A stretch of 64,000 bases of DNA from Caulobacterales bacterium (lineage in GTDB: Bacteria; Pseudomonadota; Alphaproteobacteria; Caulobacterales; Aquidulcibacteraceae): NCBI GenBank assembly GCA_017303355.1, contig JAFLCU010000003.1, forward strand, positions 124,001-188,000, written 5' to 3'. Each line of letters begins with the position of its first letter. The first letter of the stretch is position 1. The notes below the pieces were generated by a model, which was given only the letters and a program-made list of their open reading frames with translations, searched no databases and was not told where the DNA came from. Made by a program: the position numbers and the translations under genes. Shown one piece after another: positions 1 to 7,347 of this stretch.

Positions 1-579
1 GACATAGACTTGGTCGTCATAGGCAGCGTCCATCAGCTGATCGCGGCTCTTCACATAGCCGGGGCGCTGCGCAAGCGCTTGCAGGATCAAAAACTCGGTG
101 ACGGTGAGGCGAACCTGTTCGCCCTTCCAGGTGCAGGCGTGGCGGTTCGGGTCGAGCGTGAGCTCGCCGCGCACGATCGGCTTCTTGTCGCCCACGGCTT
201 CCGCGCCCGGCGCGCCCGCGCGCGTGCGACGCAGCAGCGCCTTCACGCGCTCGTTCAACAGGCGCTGCGAGAACGGCTTGGTGATGTAGTCGTCGGCGCC
301 GACATTGAAGCCGACGACCTCGTCCATCTCATCGTCCTTCGAGGTGAGGAAGATGACGGGCAGGTTCGAGCCCTGGCGCAAACGGCGCAGCACCTCGACG
401 CCATCCATGCGGGGCATCTTGATGTCGAGGATGGCCAGATCAGGCGGCGTTTCGGAGAGCGCCGCAAGTGCTGTCGCGCCATCCGTATAGGTGCGGACGG
501 TGTAGCCCTCGCCTTCGAAAAAGACCTTCAGGGAAGCGAGGATGTTCTCGTCGTCGTCGACAAGGGCGAGCGTTGCCAT
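1..579 (-). CDS. chvI: ChvI-like two-component response regulator (partial, C-terminus outside window)
   Basis: OmpR-class response regulator that runs off the left edge; 193 residues are visible of about 240 expected. The receiver domain (about 1-120) starts [14 protein letters not shown], with the acidic pocket at D8-D10 and the phosphoacceptor D52 in [10 protein letters not shown]. The motif ITKPFSQRL follows, as in rhizobial ChvI. The winged-helix domain begins near residue 135 ([16 protein letters not shown] in outline, then [19 protein letters not shown]), also very close to ChvI of Sinorhizobium and Agrobacterium from memory. ChvI regulates envelope and acid-stress genes with the sensor ChvG, whose gene would lie beyond the left edge. 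ATG at 577-579 is preceded on the minus strand by a GGGGAGCC-like purine stretch and is the natural start. Family assignment is strong; the orthology is from recalled sequence, not from a search. Confidence 0.88.
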   Translation of the reverse strand, partial: MATLALVDDDENILASLKVFFEGEGYTVRTYTDGATALAALSETPPDLAILDIKMPRMDGVEVLRRLRQGSNLPVIFLTSKDDEMDEVVGFNVGADDYITKPFSQRLLNERVKALLRRTRAGAPGAEAVGDKKPIVRGELTLDPNRHACTWKGEQVRLTVTEFLILQALAQRPGYVKSRDQLMDAAYDDQVYV

Positions 580-754
580 AGGGGAGCCGGACTTTCCTAA
601 CCTAACCGTAATGAAGCAATAAAGGCAGTCTTAGACGCCATTGTGGCGGAGTTAAACCGCCAGAGCCTCTATTCCAGGACCAAAGCGCTGCATCACCTAG
701 TTTTGTTCCAGCGCTCTGGATAGCCTTTCCCCAACAAAGAGCGGGAGGAAATGC

Positions 755-1123
755 ATGGGCTGGCGCGTCCTGTTCGCCCTGGCGGCGCTTTATAATTTGG
801 CCGTGGGCGGCGCGATGCTGGCGGCGCCTGGCGCGCTCGCCCCACAGCTGAGCGTCGAGGGCGCGGGCGCGCCGTTTGCGCTCATGATGTCCGGCTTGCT
901 GATGTTTGGCGTGGGCTACGCGATGACGGCGCGCGATCCGGCCGGCAATCGCGGCATCGTCTGGATCGGCATGATCGGCAAGATTGGCGCGGCGGCGTTG
1001 GGGACGATCCAGTATCAGGCGGGCATCGTGCAATTCTCGACCTTCGCGCTGGGCATGGGCGATCTGGTGTTCGTGGCGTTGTTTGCATTGTTCCTTTGGC
1101 GCGGGCCGCGCCTCACGCGTTAA
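755..1123 (+). CDS. Small four-helix membrane protein, unknown function
   Basis: A 122-residue very hydrophobic protein with about four predicted membrane segments (roughly residues 2-28, 38-58, 68-88 and 95-117) and almost no soluble domain. A good Shine-Dalgarno sequence (GGGAGGA, 743-749) sits before ATG 755; an ATG four bases upstream is in another frame. I do not recognise a named family beyond small inner-membrane proteins of alphaproteobacteria. It is divergent from chvI, separated by about 175 bp that must hold both promoters. It converges on the SMI1/KNR4 gene, with the two stop codons overlapping in TTAA (1120-1123). Function is not inferable. Confidence 0.75.
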   Translation: MGWRVLFALAALYNLAVGGAMLAAPGALAPQLSVEGAGAPFALMMSGLLMFGVGYAMTARDPAGNRGIVWIGMIGKIGAAALGTIQYQAGIVQFSTFALGMGDLVFVALFALFLWRGPRLTR

Positions 1124-1566
1124 GCGCCGGCCCGATCGATCGCGCAAAAGCCAGCGATCCAAGCCGCGAAACTCGGCGCGGTTTTCTCAACGGCGCGCGC
1201 CTCTATGTCCCAAAACCACACCGCCTCACCGCCACGGCGGAAGCAATAGAGATCGCCGCCGCTGTCGCGCGCGAAGGCGATGCAATCGCGCGGCAGACCC
1301 AGTTGGCGCCACGTCTCCGTGGTGGCGACGATTTCATCGTCAGTCATGAAATCCTGAATGTCGCCCGTCTCTAAACCCCGCTCGGCGACGATATCGAGCA
1401 GCTCAAGCGTGGCGCTGGCCGCGCCCAATTGCAGCAACGCCTCGCGATAGATTTTTGGAAACGCGATGCCCAACCGACGCTCCGCCGCCGCCAGATCATC
1501 CGCCGCGACCGGCGTAGGCGCCTTTTCCGCGTCTGCCCATTTCTGGATGAAGGCGGCGTAGGTCAT
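1120..1566 (-). CDS. SMI1/KNR4 (SUKH) family protein
   Basis: A 148-residue protein with the SUKH-fold pattern: an N-terminal helix, LAAAERRLGIAFPKIYREAL (typical xxxE..LG..lP..Y...L signature), then a C-terminal part with DSGGDLYCFR and VWFWDIE, matching the family's D..G...cf and v..w.h strands. SUKH proteins are often immunity proteins for contact-dependent or polymorphic toxins, but many are solitary housekeeping proteins. No toxin gene, Rhs or CDI element is adjacent, so the immunity role is not supported here. Start ATG 1564-1566 fits the beginning of the domain. The 3' end overlaps the convergent membrane-protein gene. Confidence 0.75.
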   Translation of the reverse strand: MTYAAFIQKWADAEKAPTPVAADDLAAAERRLGIAFPKIYREALLQLGAASATLELLDIVAERGLETGDIQDFMTDDEIVATTETWRQLGLPRDCIAFARDSGGDLYCFRRGGEAVWFWDIEARAVEKTAPSFAAWIAGFCAIDRAGA

Positions 1567-1655
1567 GCGCCTTGTCTAGCTTAAGACATCACGGGTTGCA
1601 TCCGCTTTCGCGTAAGTCGCGCGACGATCTTCAAACCTGCACCAATATGCACCGC

Positions 1656-1751
1656 AATATGGACCGCCGGCGCCTCGCCGGCGCTTCTCGTTCTGCCGCA
1701 ATCTGCGCAAATTGAAACACCGATGCCGGCGAGGCGCCGGCGGTCCATATT
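1656..1751. repeat. REP/BIME-like inverted pair, GGACCGCCGGC family (copy A)
   Basis: Two copies of a palindromic unit face each other across about 37 bp. The left arm (1656-1684) begins AATATGGACCGCCGGCGCCT and the right arm (1722-1751) is its near-exact reverse complement, ending GGCGGTCCATATT. Each arm can itself fold (GCCGGCG...CGCCGGC). The pair abuts the polA stop codon (TAA at 1750-1752), so it may end polA transcription or stabilise its 3' end. The same unit recurs at 10652-10716, and single-arm variants lie at 19011-19035 and 30787-30811. Confidence 0.8.
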
Positions 1752-4731
1752 AATGCGCCGCGCCCCAGGTCGCGCCCGCCTTTGCTTCCACCGTCAGCGG
1801 CACGCTCAACACCGCCGCCGGCTCGGGCGCCGCTTCCATCACGGTTTTCGCGAGCGCGCAAAGCGCATCCGCCTCTTCCTTCGGCGCTTCGAACACGAGT
1901 TCATCGTGCACCTGGAGAAGCATGCGCGCCTTGAGGCCGCTGCGCGCGAGCGCATCGGGCAGGCGCACCATGGCGCGGCGGATGATGTCGGCGGCCGCAC
2001 CTTGGAGCGGCGCATTGATGGATTGGCGTTCGCCGAAGGCGCGCTCTTGCGCGTTCTTCGATTGCACGCCTTTGACCCAAATCTTGCGGCCGAAGATCGT
2101 TTTCACATAACCATTGGCTCGCGCGAAGGTTTTGGTGGTTTCCATATAATCGCGAATGCCGGGGAAGCGTTCGAAATAGCGCTTGATGTAAGCGCCTGCT
2201 TCGTCGCGGCCGATGCCGAGATTGCGTGCGAGGCCGAAGGCGGAAATGCCGTAGATGATGCCGAAATTGATCGCCTTGGCGTTGCTGCGAATTCCCTTGG
2301 GCATGCCTTCCACCGGAACGCCAAACATTTCCGACGCCGTGCGCGCGTGAATATCTACGCCATCGGCGAAGGCCTGCTTCAATTGCGGAATGTCTGCGAC
2401 GTGCGCGAGCAAGCGTAGTTCGATCTGCGAATAATCGGCGCTGACCAACAGATTGCCCTTCTCCGCGATGAACGCCTCGCGGATGCGGCGGCCCTCTTCG
2501 GTGCGGATCGGGATGTTTTGCAGGTTGGGATCGTTGGACGAGAGCCGCCCTGTCGTCGTGGAGGCGAGCGCGTAGCTTGTGTGCACGCGCCCGGTTTGCG
2601 GATTGATGGCTTGGCCGAGAGCCTCGGTGTAGGTGCTGCGCAGCTTGGAGAGCTGGCGCCATTCGAGCACTTTGGCGGGGAGCTCGTGCTGCTCGGCGAG
2701 GTCTTCTAGGATGCTGGCGTCCGTGGACCAGGCGCCCGTTTTTGTTTTCGAGCCGCCTTGCAGCTTCAATTCATCGAACAGAATTTCGCCAAGTTGCTTC
2801 GGCGAACCCAGATTGAATTCCTTGCCGGCGAAACCATAGGCTTCCTGCTCGTATTGCAGCATGCGCTGGGCGAAATCGCCAGAGAGGCGCGAGAGCATGT
2901 GCGGATCGATCTTGATCCCCTCGCGCTCCATCAACGCGAGCACCGGCGGCAACGGACGCTCGAGCGTTTCATAGACGGTGACGAGGCGTTCGCTGACGAG
3001 CTGCGGTTTCAGCTTGCGCCACAGGCGAAGCGCGGCGTCCGCGTGCTCGGCTGAATAGAGCGCCGCTTTCTCAACCGGCGCAATGTCGAAGCCGATTTGC
3101 GCTTTGCCTTTGCCGATCACGTCGGCGAGCGACGCCACTTGATGATCAAGATGCTTTTCGATCAGCGAAGCTTTATCGTGATCGTCCAAGCCGCCGAACA
3201 GCGCGTAGGAGATCAGCATCGGATCGTCGTAGGGCGCGAGCGTGATTCCATGCTTGGCGAACAGCGCGATATCCCATTTGATATTGAGGCCGACCTTTTG
3301 GACCGACGCGTCCTCCAGCAATGGCTTGAGCGCGGCCAGTGCGGCGGCAAGTTCAATCTGCTCCCCCTCCCCTTGAGGGGAAGGGGTTGGGGGGCGGGGT
3401 GATGCACCGACGTCCGATGCTTGTGAATCAATTGAGGCGGTGGTGTCTCTCCCCGCCCCCTGTCCCCTCCCCTCGCGGGGAGAGGGTTCTGGGAAGAGCA
3501 TTTCGCTTGGAAACAATTCACCCGCGCGCGGATCGGCGCCGCGATGGGCGAGCGGGATGTAGATCGCGTCGTTGGCCGCGAGCGAGAGCGAGATGCCGAC
3601 CAATTGCGCGCGTGTGGCGTCGAACGAATCCGCTTCGGTGTCGAGGCCGATCGCCCCTTGGGTGCGTGCGCGCGTGATATAAGCTTCCAGCGTCGGCAGA
3701 TCGCGCACGACCTTGTACGCGTCGCGTTTGAACTCGGTTCCGACTTGCTCGATCACCGGGCCGGCGCCCGCTGTCGTTACCACGCTTTGCGGCGCGATCG
3801 CGCCCGCCGCGTATTGGGCGACGATCTGGACGCCCTTCTCTTTCGCGTAATGCTCACGCACACGGCGCGCGAGCGTGCGGAATTCCATCGTATCGAGGAA
3901 GGTCAGCAGCATCGATGGATCGGGCTCGCGCACCGCGAAGGCTTCCCATTTCTCCTCGACGTCGACGTCGTCCTTCAACGTCACAAGCTCGCGCGAAAGC
4001 CGGATTTGATCGGCGAAATTGATCAGGGTCTCGCGGCGCTTTTGCTGTTTGATCTCGCCGGCGCGTTCAAGAATGGCGTCGAGCGAGCCGAAGGTGTTGA
4101 TAAGTTCGGCGGCTGTCTTCGGGCCGATGCCGGGCGCGCCGGGGACGTTGTCGGTGCTATCGCCGATCAAGGCTTGCGCGTCGATCACCTTGTCCGGCGT
4201 GACGCCGAATTTTTCCATCACCGCTTCGGGGCCGAGCGCGCGGTTCTTCATCGGATCGTAGAGTTGGATTTGGCCATCCACGATCAGCTGCATCAAATCC
4301 TTGTCGCTGGAGACGATCTTCACTTGCGCGCCCGTCGTCGCGGCTTGGCGCGCGTAAGTGGCGATCAGATCATCGGCCTCGAAGCCGCCCATTTCGATGC
4401 ACGGCAGATTGAACGCGCGCGTGGCGTCGCGGATCAGCGGAAATTGCGGCACCAAATCTTCAGGCGCCGGCGGGCGATGCGCCTTGTATTCGGGGTAGAG
4501 TTTGTTGCGGAAGGTGATCTCGCTCTTGTCGAAGATGACGGCGAGGTGAGTCGGCGCTTCGCTCCCCTTCATCTCCTCCAGGAATTTCCACAGCATGTTG
4601 CAAAAGCCGGCGACGGCGCCGACGGAGAGCCCGTCGCTCGCCCGCGTCAGCGGCGGCAGCGCATGGTACGCGCGGAAGATGTAGCCGGAGCCGTCAATCA
4701 GGTAGAGCCGGGGCGAAGAGGTTTTGCTCAT
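1750..4731 (-). CDS. polA: DNA polymerase I
   Basis: A 993-residue family-A polymerase used in repair and Okazaki-fragment processing. Order: 5'-3' exonuclease/flap domain (1-290; LYLIDGSGYIFRAYHA near the start, GDSTDNVPGAPGIGPKTA helix-hairpin-helix near 190); 3'-5' proofreading domain (about 335-570) with the acidic motif GLDTEADSFD; polymerase domain with motif A DYSQIELRLL near 764, O-helix RSNAKAINFGIIYG near 814 and motif C QVHDELVFEAP near 943. Proofreading residues look intact, at least at DxE. The length is slightly above the usual 930-970 because about 45 residues (413-457), Pro/Gly/Arg-rich, come from an in-frame palindromic repeat. ATG 4729-4731 overlaps the hepT stop (ATGA). A REP pair follows the stop. 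Confidence 0.97.
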   Translation of the reverse strand: MSKTSSPRLYLIDGSGYIFRAYHALPPLTRASDGLSVGAVAGFCNMLWKFLEEMKGSEAPTHLAVIFDKSEITFRNKLYPEYKAHRPPAPEDLVPQFPLIRDATRAFNLPCIEMGGFEADDLIATYARQAATTGAQVKIVSSDKDLMQLIVDGQIQLYDPMKNRALGPEAVMEKFGVTPDKVIDAQALIGDSTDNVPGAPGIGPKTAAELINTFGSLDAILERAGEIKQQKRRETLINFADQIRLSRELVTLKDDVDVEEKWEAFAVREPDPSMLLTFLDTMEFRTLARRVREHYAKEKGVQIVAQYAAGAIAPQSVVTTAGAGPVIEQVGTEFKRDAYKVVRDLPTLEAYITRARTQGAIGLDTEADSFDATRAQLVGISLSLAANDAIYIPLAHRGADPRAGELFPSEMLFPEPSPREGRGQGAGRDTTASIDSQASDVGASPRPPTPSPQGEGEQIELAAALAALKPLLEDASVQKVGLNIKWDIALFAKHGITLAPYDDPMLISYALFGGLDDHDKASLIEKHLDHQVASLADVIGKGKAQIGFDIAPVEKAALYSAEHADAALRLWRKLKPQLVSERLVTVYETLERPLPPVLALMEREGIKIDPHMLSRLSGDFAQRMLQYEQEAYGFAGKEFNLGSPKQLGEILFDELKLQGGSKTKTGAWSTDASILEDLAEQHELPAKVLEWRQLSKLRSTYTEALGQAINPQTGRVHTSYALASTTTGRLSSNDPNLQNIPIRTEEGRRIREAFIAEKGNLLVSADYSQIELRLLAHVADIPQLKQAFADGVDIHARTASEMFGVPVEGMPKGIRSNAKAINFGIIYGISAFGLARNLGIGRDEAGAYIKRYFERFPGIRDYMETTKTFARANGYVKTIFGRKIWVKGVQSKNAQERAFGERQSINAPLQGAAADIIRRAMVRLPDALARSGLKARMLLQVHDELVFEAPKEEADALCALAKTVMEAAPEPAAVLSVPLTVEAKAGATWGAAH
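3361..3492. repeat. Palindromic element inserted in frame within polA
   Basis: A G-rich/C-rich palindrome of about 132 bp. The left arm CTCCCCCTCCCCTTGAGGGG (3361-3380) continues into a G run and GGGCGGGGTGA. The right arm runs through CTCTCCCCGCCCCCTGTCCC to GGGGAGAGGGTTCTGGG. Arms surround a unique centre of about 45 bp. It is read through by polA in frame and adds roughly residues 413-457 (minus-strand translation includes PSPREGRGQGAG and PPTPSPQGEGE). Copies with the same layout lie at 20323-20459 (intergenic) and, shortened, at 19779-19812 inside hutI. This resembles the protein-embedded palindromes described as RPE in Rickettsia, although the sequence is not homologous as far as I can tell. 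Confidence 0.85.
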
Positions 4732-5111
4732 TTGCTTTCTGCGTCAGGCCAGGGGTCGGTGGGTCTTTTGACCGCTGCGTATAGCTTGGCCGCCGCTTGC
4801 TTCAAAAGCGGCAAATCATAAGCGACGATATTCCAGATAATGCGCGGATCGACGATTTCGTAGCCGTGGCGCAGCACGTTGCCGAAATTTGCGATCTGGC
4901 GCCATTCTATGTGCGGCTCGCGTGCACGCAAATCTTCGTCAATATGGCGGCTCGCTTCAGAAATGATTTCGAGCCATCGCTCGACCGCGCGATACTTCAG
5001 CGGCTCTTCACGTAAAGTCTCGTACGTTTCGTTCGCGACGGCGGCGTCGATTTGGCGAATGCAGTCGAGAATATCGAACAGTCTGAGACGTGGCGGCCGC
5101 TCACCGGCCAT
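4728..5111 (-). CDS. hepT: HepT-like (DUF86) toxin component
   Basis: A 127-residue all-helical DUF86/HEPN-type protein, the usual partner of a minimal nucleotidyltransferase. HepT proteins are RNases with an R-x4-x-H-x-Y type motif and are inactivated by MntA-mediated AMPylation of the tyrosine. Here the motif region is IANFGNVLRHGYEIVD (residues 73-88): H82 and Y84 are kept, but the position of the motif arginine is G77, and an Arg sits next to the His (R81). Start ATG 5109-5111 overlaps the mntA stop by one base (TAATG). The stop at 4728-4730 overlaps the polA start (ATGA), so mntA-hepT-polA could be one transcript. Toxicity is inferred from the family only. Confidence 0.85.
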   Translation of the reverse strand: MAGERPPRLRLFDILDCIRQIDAAVANETYETLREEPLKYRAVERWLEIISEASRHIDEDLRAREPHIEWRQIANFGNVLRHGYEIVDPRIIWNIVAYDLPLLKQAAAKLYAAVKRPTDPWPDAESK

Positions 5112-5404
5112 TAGAACACGCGCACCGCCGACTGGGCCACATCGTTACGTATCAAGGGATGCAGCGCTTCGCGCGTAGTAAGCTCCACCCTGCGCCCGAG
5201 AACTTCCGCGATGCGATCAGCAAGCGCATAGAACGAAAATCCAAGCTTGGAGTCCGGCGCAAGATCGCAAAACAGATCGACGTCGCTCTCCGCCGTCTCC
5301 TCACCTCGCGCCAGCGAGCCGAACAGATAAAGCGACGCAATGCCGTTGCGCTTCAGTTCGGGTTCCAGCGCGCGCAGGCGCGAGAGGGCCAGTTGGTCCG
5401 TCAT
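5111..5404 (-). CDS. mntA: MntA-like minimal nucleotidyltransferase antitoxin
   Basis: A 97-residue protein with the family's GS-x10-D-x-D signature: G29-S30 in YLFGSLARGEETAESDVDLF, then D41 and D43. MNT proteins of HepT/MntA modules transfer AMP to a tyrosine of HepT and thereby neutralise it. The size (about 100 residues) and gene order (antitoxin first, one-base overlap with the partner) fit the family. Start ATG 5402-5404 is the only sensible one. It is the first gene of a minus-strand run mntA-hepT-polA; only 39 bp separate it from the EamA gene on the other side, so its promoter must lie upstream in that short gap or inside the neighbour. Confidence 0.87.
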   Translation of the reverse strand: MTDQLALSRLRALEPELKRNGIASLYLFGSLARGEETAESDVDLFCDLAPDSKLGFSFYALADRIAEVLGRRVELTTREALHPLIRNDVAQSAVRVF

Positions 5405-5443
5405 GCGACCAATGTAGCATCGTCGCCCGCGAAGGTCAGCCCC

Positions 5444-6346
5444 CTAGTCCGGCAGCGGCGGCGCGCGTTTCTTGGCGAGCATCGATTCGCGCACCGTGAT
5501 GAACACGGTCGAGCCAATCACGATCGCCGCCCCCACGATCGTCCAGACATCGAGCACCTCATGAAAGATCAGCAGCCCGGATAACGCCGCCATCGGCAGG
5601 CGGCTGTAGTCCATCAGCGCCATGAGCGAGGCGTCGCCCGCGGTGAGCCCGCGCGTGAAGCAGGTCTGCGCCAGCACGCCGGAAACGGCAAGCAGCAGGA
5701 AAATGCCGGCGTCAACCCAGCCCGGCATGGTCCAGCCAAATAGCGCGAGCGGCAGACCCAGCAGCGTCGTCGCGGCATTCATCCACAGCACCAACGAGAG
5801 GGTGGAATGATCGCGTGACAGGTCTTTGATGGTCACGACCGAGTACGCCATGAGCAACGCCGAGGCGAGCGCGGCGAACGCGGCCATATTGAACTGCATC
5901 TCTGTCGGCCGCGTCATCACCAGCACGCCGATGAAGCCCACGACCAGCGCACCTTGGCGCCACGGACCCACCTTCTCATGCAACAAGAGCATCGCCAGCA
6001 GCACGACAAAGAGCGCACGCGCGAACGAGAGCGATTGCGCCGTTGCAAGCGGCAGGTTCGCGAACGCATAGAACGCCAGCAGCACGCCGATCGCCGAACC
6101 GATGCACCGGCGCGCCATCACCCAGGGCCGCGACGTCGCCCACGCGCTTGGCCCCGCGCGCAGCACGGCGGGCAAGAGCAGCACGACGCCTGCGGCGCAG
6201 CGGAAAAACACCATTTGCGCCTCGGCGTAGCCCTGCTGCGCCAAATGCTTGATGCACGCGGTCATGATGGTGAAGCAGGCGGCCGACGCCAGCATCCACA
6301 ACACGCCGCGCATGTTTCCCGAGAGTGTGACGCGCGCGGCTGTCAT
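5444..6346 (-). CDS. EamA-family (DMT) inner-membrane exporter
   Basis: About 300 residues with ten predicted membrane helices in two EamA repeats (first repeat about 12-140, second about 150-290), typical of drug/metabolite transporters that export amino acids, nucleosides or related compounds. The start ATG at 6344-6346 (MTAARVTLSGNMRG) avoids overlap with the upstream lyase gene; an internal ATG at 6313 (MRGVLWML) is also possible. The longer reading frame upstream overlaps the next gene's coding end and is less likely. It lies 47 bp downstream of the PEP-mutase-like gene on the same strand, so the two may be co-transcribed. Substrate cannot be told. Confidence 0.85.
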   Translation of the reverse strand: MTAARVTLSGNMRGVLWMLASAACFTIMTACIKHLAQQGYAEAQMVFFRCAAGVVLLLPAVLRAGPSAWATSRPWVMARRCIGSAIGVLLAFYAFANLPLATAQSLSFARALFVVLLAMLLLHEKVGPWRQGALVVGFIGVLVMTRPTEMQFNMAAFAALASALLMAYSVVTIKDLSRDHSTLSLVLWMNAATTLLGLPLALFGWTMPGWVDAGIFLLLAVSGVLAQTCFTRGLTAGDASLMALMDYSRLPMAALSGLLIFHEVLDVWTIVGAAIVIGSTVFITVRESMLAKKRAPPLPD

Positions 6347-6393
6347 GAGCGCGGCTTTGGTGCGCGCCGCCGCCGCGCCCGTCAAGGCCGGGC

Positions 6394-7191
6394 TTAGGCG
6401 CCAAACAATTTGTTGTAGTTGAGCTGTTCGCCCCGGCGCGGCCAAAGCGTGGCCGACGAGCCGGTCGCCAGGAAATCAACGGTCGCGAGGCGCGCCGCGT
6501 CCATGGCCACGGCGAAAATCGATGTGCCGGCGCTCAGGCGCTTGGCGCCCAACGCTTTGAGCTTCGCCGCATCGGGCAGCCCCGGCCAGACAATGACGTT
6601 GAGCGGCATACCGCAGCGTTCTGCGATGGTCGCGATCTCGCTCTCGATCACCACGCCCGGCACGAACAAGCCGCTGGCGCCGGCGCTCTTGAGCGCAGCG
6701 GCGCGGCGCAACGTTTCCTCCACGGCCCGTTCGGCGGGCACGAGTTGCTTCAGGTACACGTCAGTGCGCGCATTGATGTAGAGATCGACGCCTGCACGCA
6801 CCGCCGCTTCGCGCGCGGCTTCAATCTTGCGCAGATGCAGATCGTGCGCTGCCGCGCCGTCTTCGAGATTGATGCCGACAGCGCCGGCGTTGATCAGCGC
6901 CGTGACATTTTCGGCCACCTGCTTTGAGTCATCCGAATAGCCGCCCTCGGCGTCCGTCGTGATCGGCACGCTGACGCTACGCGCAATCTCCTCGATCACG
7001 GTGACGAGTTTCGGGATCGGAAAATAATTCCCGTCGGCGAAACCGTGCGCCCACGCCACGGCGGCGCTCGACGTCGCGATCGCCTTGGCGCCGAGCTCCT
7101 GAGTCAGCCGCGCCGAGGCGGCGTCCCAGGCGTTGGGCAGGATCAGAAAATCGCTGTGAAGCTGGTGAAAGGCGGCCGCGTTCTGGCTCAT
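6394..7191 (-). CDS. Isocitrate lyase/PEP mutase family protein
   Basis: 265-residue TIM-barrel protein of the isocitrate lyase/phosphoenolpyruvate mutase superfamily. Visible signatures are LPNAWDAASARL at the N-terminus, TTDAEGGYSDD (Mg-binding acidic segment near 85), GINLEDG and LYINARTDVY, then a C-terminal part with NVIVWPG. Members cleave carbon-carbon or carbon-phosphorus bonds of 2-oxo or 2-hydroxy acids. The KKCGH motif of true isocitrate lyase is absent and this short form is usually annotated simply as carboxyvinyl-carboxyphosphonate phosphorylmutase-like. Start ATG 7189-7191 has an upstream GGAG; the longer frame lacks family similarity upstream. The substrate is unknown. Confidence 0.85.
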   Translation of the reverse strand: MSQNAAAFHQLHSDFLILPNAWDAASARLTQELGAKAIATSSAAVAWAHGFADGNYFPIPKLVTVIEEIARSVSVPITTDAEGGYSDDSKQVAENVTALINAGAVGINLEDGAAAHDLHLRKIEAAREAAVRAGVDLYINARTDVYLKQLVPAERAVEETLRRAAALKSAGASGLFVPGVVIESEIATIAERCGMPLNVIVWPGLPDAAKLKALGAKRLSAGTSIFAVAMDAARLATVDFLATGSSATLWPRRGEQLNYNKLFGA

Positions 7192-7347
7192 CTGGGCGTC
7201 TCCTCGGGGTCCATGTAGTGACGCCCGGCCACGGGCGCCCGCCAAAATCGGACACCAGCCTATTTTTCATCTCGCGGCCCCTCCCCACAGCGCACGCGCA
7301 TTGTCGCCGACATTGCTTCCGGTTAAGCCAATGGGCGAGGTGGGGAC

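Noticed and set aside
3361..3492. Intein in polA
   Set aside because: Only about 45 residues, no splicing-block Cys/His-Asn motifs; palindromic arms explain it better.
3544..4821. 425-residue plus-strand reading frame opposite polA
   Set aside because: It is the antisense shadow of polA, with Arg/Ala-rich composition and no family pattern.
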